Positions 61,867 to 64,000 of a DNA stretch of 64,000 bases are shown here, one piece after another. The notes below the pieces were generated by a model that saw only the letters and a program-made list of their open reading frames with translations, did not search any database and was not told the DNA's origin. Source of the stretch: Gemmatimonadota bacterium (GTDB lineage Bacteria > Gemmatimonadota > Gemmatimonadetes > Longimicrobiales > Gaopeijiaceae); the NCBI GenBank assembly GCA_030430625.1, contig JAUIKL010000003.1, positions 17,287 to 81,286 of the forward strand, written 5' to 3'. Position 1 is the stretch's first letter. Each line of letters starts with the position of its first letter. The position numbers were made by a program, and so were the translations under genes.

Positions 61867-64000
61867 TTGAATACACCGGATTGGTCGAAAGTCCTTCGGG
61901 TGGCCGAGGAGGCGTGGGCGCTTCCCGTCGAGGAGCGAGAGGCGTTCCTGGCCGCCACGGTCGGCGAAGACCCCGCGCTGCAGGCGCCGCTCGAGCGTGT
62001 GCTGACGGCCGACGAAGGCACCGAGGACCACTTCCTCAGACCGTCGGGTGGGCTCGTCTTCGCCCTCGACCGGGAGGTGCCGGAGCGCATGGGCCCGTAC
62101 GCGATTCGGGAAGAGGCGGGGCGCGGAGGCATGGGGACCGTCTTCGTGGCCGAGCGCGCCGACGGTCGGTTCGAGCGAACCGTCGCACTCAAGGTTTTGG
62201 CGTCACCGCTGGCTACGGACGTCGATCGGGGGCGATTCCAGAAGGAGGTCGACCTGCTCGCCCGACTCGAGCACCCCAACATCGCGCGCCTGTACGACGC
62301 AGGCGTCGAGGACGAGGCCCCCTACCTCGTGATGGAGTTCGTCGAGGGAGTGCGCATCGACGACTATGCGGATGCCAACGGACTCGATGTGGAATCGCGC
62401 GTACGACTGTTCGAGGACGTCTGCGGCGCGGTCCAGCACGCCCACCAACGGTTGATCGTGCATCGAGACCTGAAGCCATCCAACGTCATGGTGACGGCCG
62501 GTGGCGTCGTGAAGCTCCTCGACTTCGGGATCGCCGGCGTCGCCTCGGCCGAGGCCGTCCCGAACGAGACGGAGTCGGCGGGTGCGATGACCCCGGCCTA
62601 CGCGAGCCCCGAGCAGCTGAGAGGGGAGCCCGTGACCGCCTCCTCGGATGTCTACTCCCTGGGCGTCGTGCTTCACGAGTTGTTGCTGGGTCGACGACCG
62701 AAGTCGTCGGAGACCGGCCGACCGGAGGCGACGGGGTGGACCGAGACCGCCACGCCCACCTTGCCGGCGACTGCAACGTTCCGCGACGTGCCCAAGACAC
62801 TGCGCGGCGACCTCGAGGCGATTCTGGGCAAGGCCCTGCACCCCGACGCGTCCCGTCGGTACCCGTCGGCGCAGGCTCTCCTGGACGACCTGCGACGCTT
62901 CCGCCGAGTCGAGCCCGTCCGCGCACGGCCGGCTTCACGCCGCTACGTGGCGCGACGCTTCGTGATGCGCAATCGGGCTGCGGTCCTCCTCACGCTGGTG
63001 CTCGGCTCGGGTGTTGTCGCCGGCACGGCCGGGGCTGTCTGGCAGGGTGCGGTGGCCGCGGCCGAGCGCGACCGTGCGGAGCGCGCCGCAGCCCGCGCCG
63101 AGGAGGTCACGGCGTTCCTCACGGGTGTCTTCGACCTGTCCGCGCCGGGAGATGGACCCCAGGCGGACGAGATCCCGGCCCGCCAGATCCTCGACATGGG
63201 CGCGAGGCGGATCAAAAACGAGCTGTCCGGCGAACCGCTCCTGCAGGCCGACATGATGTCGGTTCTGGGTGGTGTGTATCGAGGTCTCGCCGTGGACTCG
63301 ACGGCGGAGGCGATGCTGTCGGGCGCGTGGGAGCAGCGGATGCGACTGTTGGGTCCCGGGCACCCGGATGTGCTCGCGGCCCAAGTCGATCTCGCCGAAT
63401 TCCACGCGCACCGCAGTGATCGAACGTCGGATCACGAGGCGACCGCCGTCGACCTGCTCACGGATGCCGTCGAACGCGCTCGGCTGGAGGATCACACTGT
63501 GATTCTCGCCCGCGGGCTGATCGAGCTCGGGGCGAGCCACTTGCTCTTCGATTTCGGAGATGCACCGACGGCTCTGAGCCGTCTCGAGGAGGCATACGGC
63601 ATCGCGAGGGGGCTCGAGGATCGAGCGCTCCTCGGGCGTGTACAGCACAATCTCGGCTGGTGGCACATGAACGCGGCCGAGCCGGAGCTGGCCGAGTCGT
63701 TCTTCCTGGACGCCCTCGCTACTCTGTCGGACCGCTGGGGGCCGACGAGTCCCCCCGCCCTGGCCACTCTGAGCCAGTTGGGCTGGTTCTACGAGGGGCT
63801 GGCTCGGTACGACGACGCCACCGAAGTCCTCGGGCGGGCGGTCGAAGCGCGTCGGACCGTGTACGGGGACGACCACCCCCTGCTCGCCAACAGCCTCACG
63901 GGGCTCGGTCTGGTCCACCTCCGCTCAGGGCGCTTCGTCGAGGCCGAGTCGCTGTTTCGGGAGTCGATGAGTGTGCTCGGGGACATCGCGTCCGATTCCT
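61867..64000 (+). CDS. Hanks-type serine/threonine protein kinase with TM and TPRs, 3'-truncated
   Basis: At least 711 residues; the frame is open to the window end. The TTG at 61867, with GGAG nine bases upstream, gives the typical start NTPDWSKVLRVAEEAWALP; GTG 61840 is an alternative. Kinase motifs: Gly loop GRGGMG (85-90), Lys109, HRDLKPSN (199-206), DFG (219-221), TPAYASPEQ and DVYSLGVVL. A single TM (about 371-391, AAVLLTLVLGSGVVAGTAGAVW) is followed by an extracytoplasmic TPR region (from ~430: LGWWHMNAAEPELAESFFLDAL, LGLVHLRSGRFVEAESLF). The kinase is cytoplasmic and the TPRs lie outside, as in many Gemmatimonadota and myxobacterial signalling kinases. The target is unknown. Confidence 0.9.
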   Translation, partial: MNTPDWSKVLRVAEEAWALPVEEREAFLAATVGEDPALQAPLERVLTADEGTEDHFLRPSGGLVFALDREVPERMGPYAIREEAGRGGMGTVFVAERADGRFERTVALKVLASPLATDVDRGRFQKEVDLLARLEHPNIARLYDAGVEDEAPYLVMEFVEGVRIDDYADANGLDVESRVRLFEDVCGAVQHAHQRLIVHRDLKPSNVMVTAGGVVKLLDFGIAGVASAEAVPNETESAGAMTPAYASPEQLRGEPVTASSDVYSLGVVLHELLLGRRPKSSETGRPEATGWTETATPTLPATATFRDVPKTLRGDLEAILGKALHPDASRRYPSAQALLDDLRRFRRVEPVRARPASRRYVARRFVMRNRAAVLLTLVLGSGVVAGTAGAVWQGAVAAAERDRAERAAARAEEVTAFLTGVFDLSAPGDGPQADEIPARQILDMGARRIKNELSGEPLLQADMMSVLGGVYRGLAVDSTAEAMLSGAWEQRMRLLGPGHPDVLAAQVDLAEFHAHRSDRTSDHEATAVDLLTDAVERARLEDHTVILARGLIELGASHLLFDFGDAPTALSRLEEAYGIARGLEDRALLGRVQHNLGWWHMNAAEPELAESFFLDALATLSDRWGPTSPPALATLSQLGWFYEGLARYDDATEVLGRAVEARRTVYGDDHPLLANSLTGLGLVHLRSGRFVEAESLFRESMSVLGDIASDS

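Noticed and set aside
61881..63419. 512-residue plus-strand open frame
   Set aside because: Arg/Gly/Pro-rich shadow of the kinase gene in another frame; the true kinase frame starts at 61867 and runs off the window.

Overview
This is 64 kb of GC-rich chromosome with about 43 genes, dense packing and no phage, transposon, tRNA, rRNA or CRISPR signal. The gene content points to a diderm soil- or marine-type bacterium, most likely Gemmatimonadota. The reasons are three PadR regulators each translationally coupled to a giant ADOP-type FtsX/MacB permease, two CBM9/DUF5916 outer-membrane proteins, three 'choice-of-anchor B' LVIVD proteins, TonB-type barrels with carboxypeptidase-regulatory plugs, a tricorn-like protease and a Hanks-type kinase with TPRs. 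Acidobacteriota would be the main alternative; the assignment is inference from gene content.

Layout. 1-8 kb: the end of a membrane-anchored AraC regulator, an M23-like lipoprotein, an RhlE-type RNA helicase, a small protein plus methyltransferase-like pair, PadR-permease module 1 and a DUF3592-like membrane protein. 8-18.5 kb: two DUF5916 outer-membrane paralogs flank a multi-Ig-domain surface lipoprotein, whose leader carries a cyclic-di-GMP class I riboswitch. Between them are also a small unknown protein, an exported SDR and a DUF1707/LiaF-like protein. 18.5-28 kb: PadR-permease module 2 (minus), then an operon of an LVIVD protein, a lipoprotein and a seven-blade RCC1 lipoprotein, facing a second LVIVD paralog. 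28-36 kb: a nitrogen-assimilation operon gltB-amtB-glnK with 4-bp overlaps at both junctions, preceded by a leader with a strong intrinsic terminator next to the gltB start, then a PhoA-type phosphatase lipoprotein. 36-43 kb: PadR-permease module 3, an HU protein and a tricorn-like protease. 43-55 kb: a GlcG-like secreted protein, a TonB receptor, a phosphodiesterase fused to a propeller-like domain, an OMP barrel overlapping a GLPGLI-family protein, and the third LVIVD paralog. 55-64 kb: a two-TM protein, a truncated globin, an Lnb/DUF4105 protein, an M14 carboxypeptidase, a serine hydrolase-acetamidase lipoprotein operon, and a kinase cut by the window end.

How the genes work together. Most products are exported: outer-membrane barrels, lipoproteins with beta-propellers, and secreted peptidases, hydrolases and phosphatases. 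This suits a scavenger of peptides, amides and phosphoesters that assimilates the released ammonium through AmtB/PII/GltB. The most unusual regulatory signals are RNA-level: the c-di-GMP riboswitch at 10763-10877 and the putative attenuator before gltB at 34628-34664.
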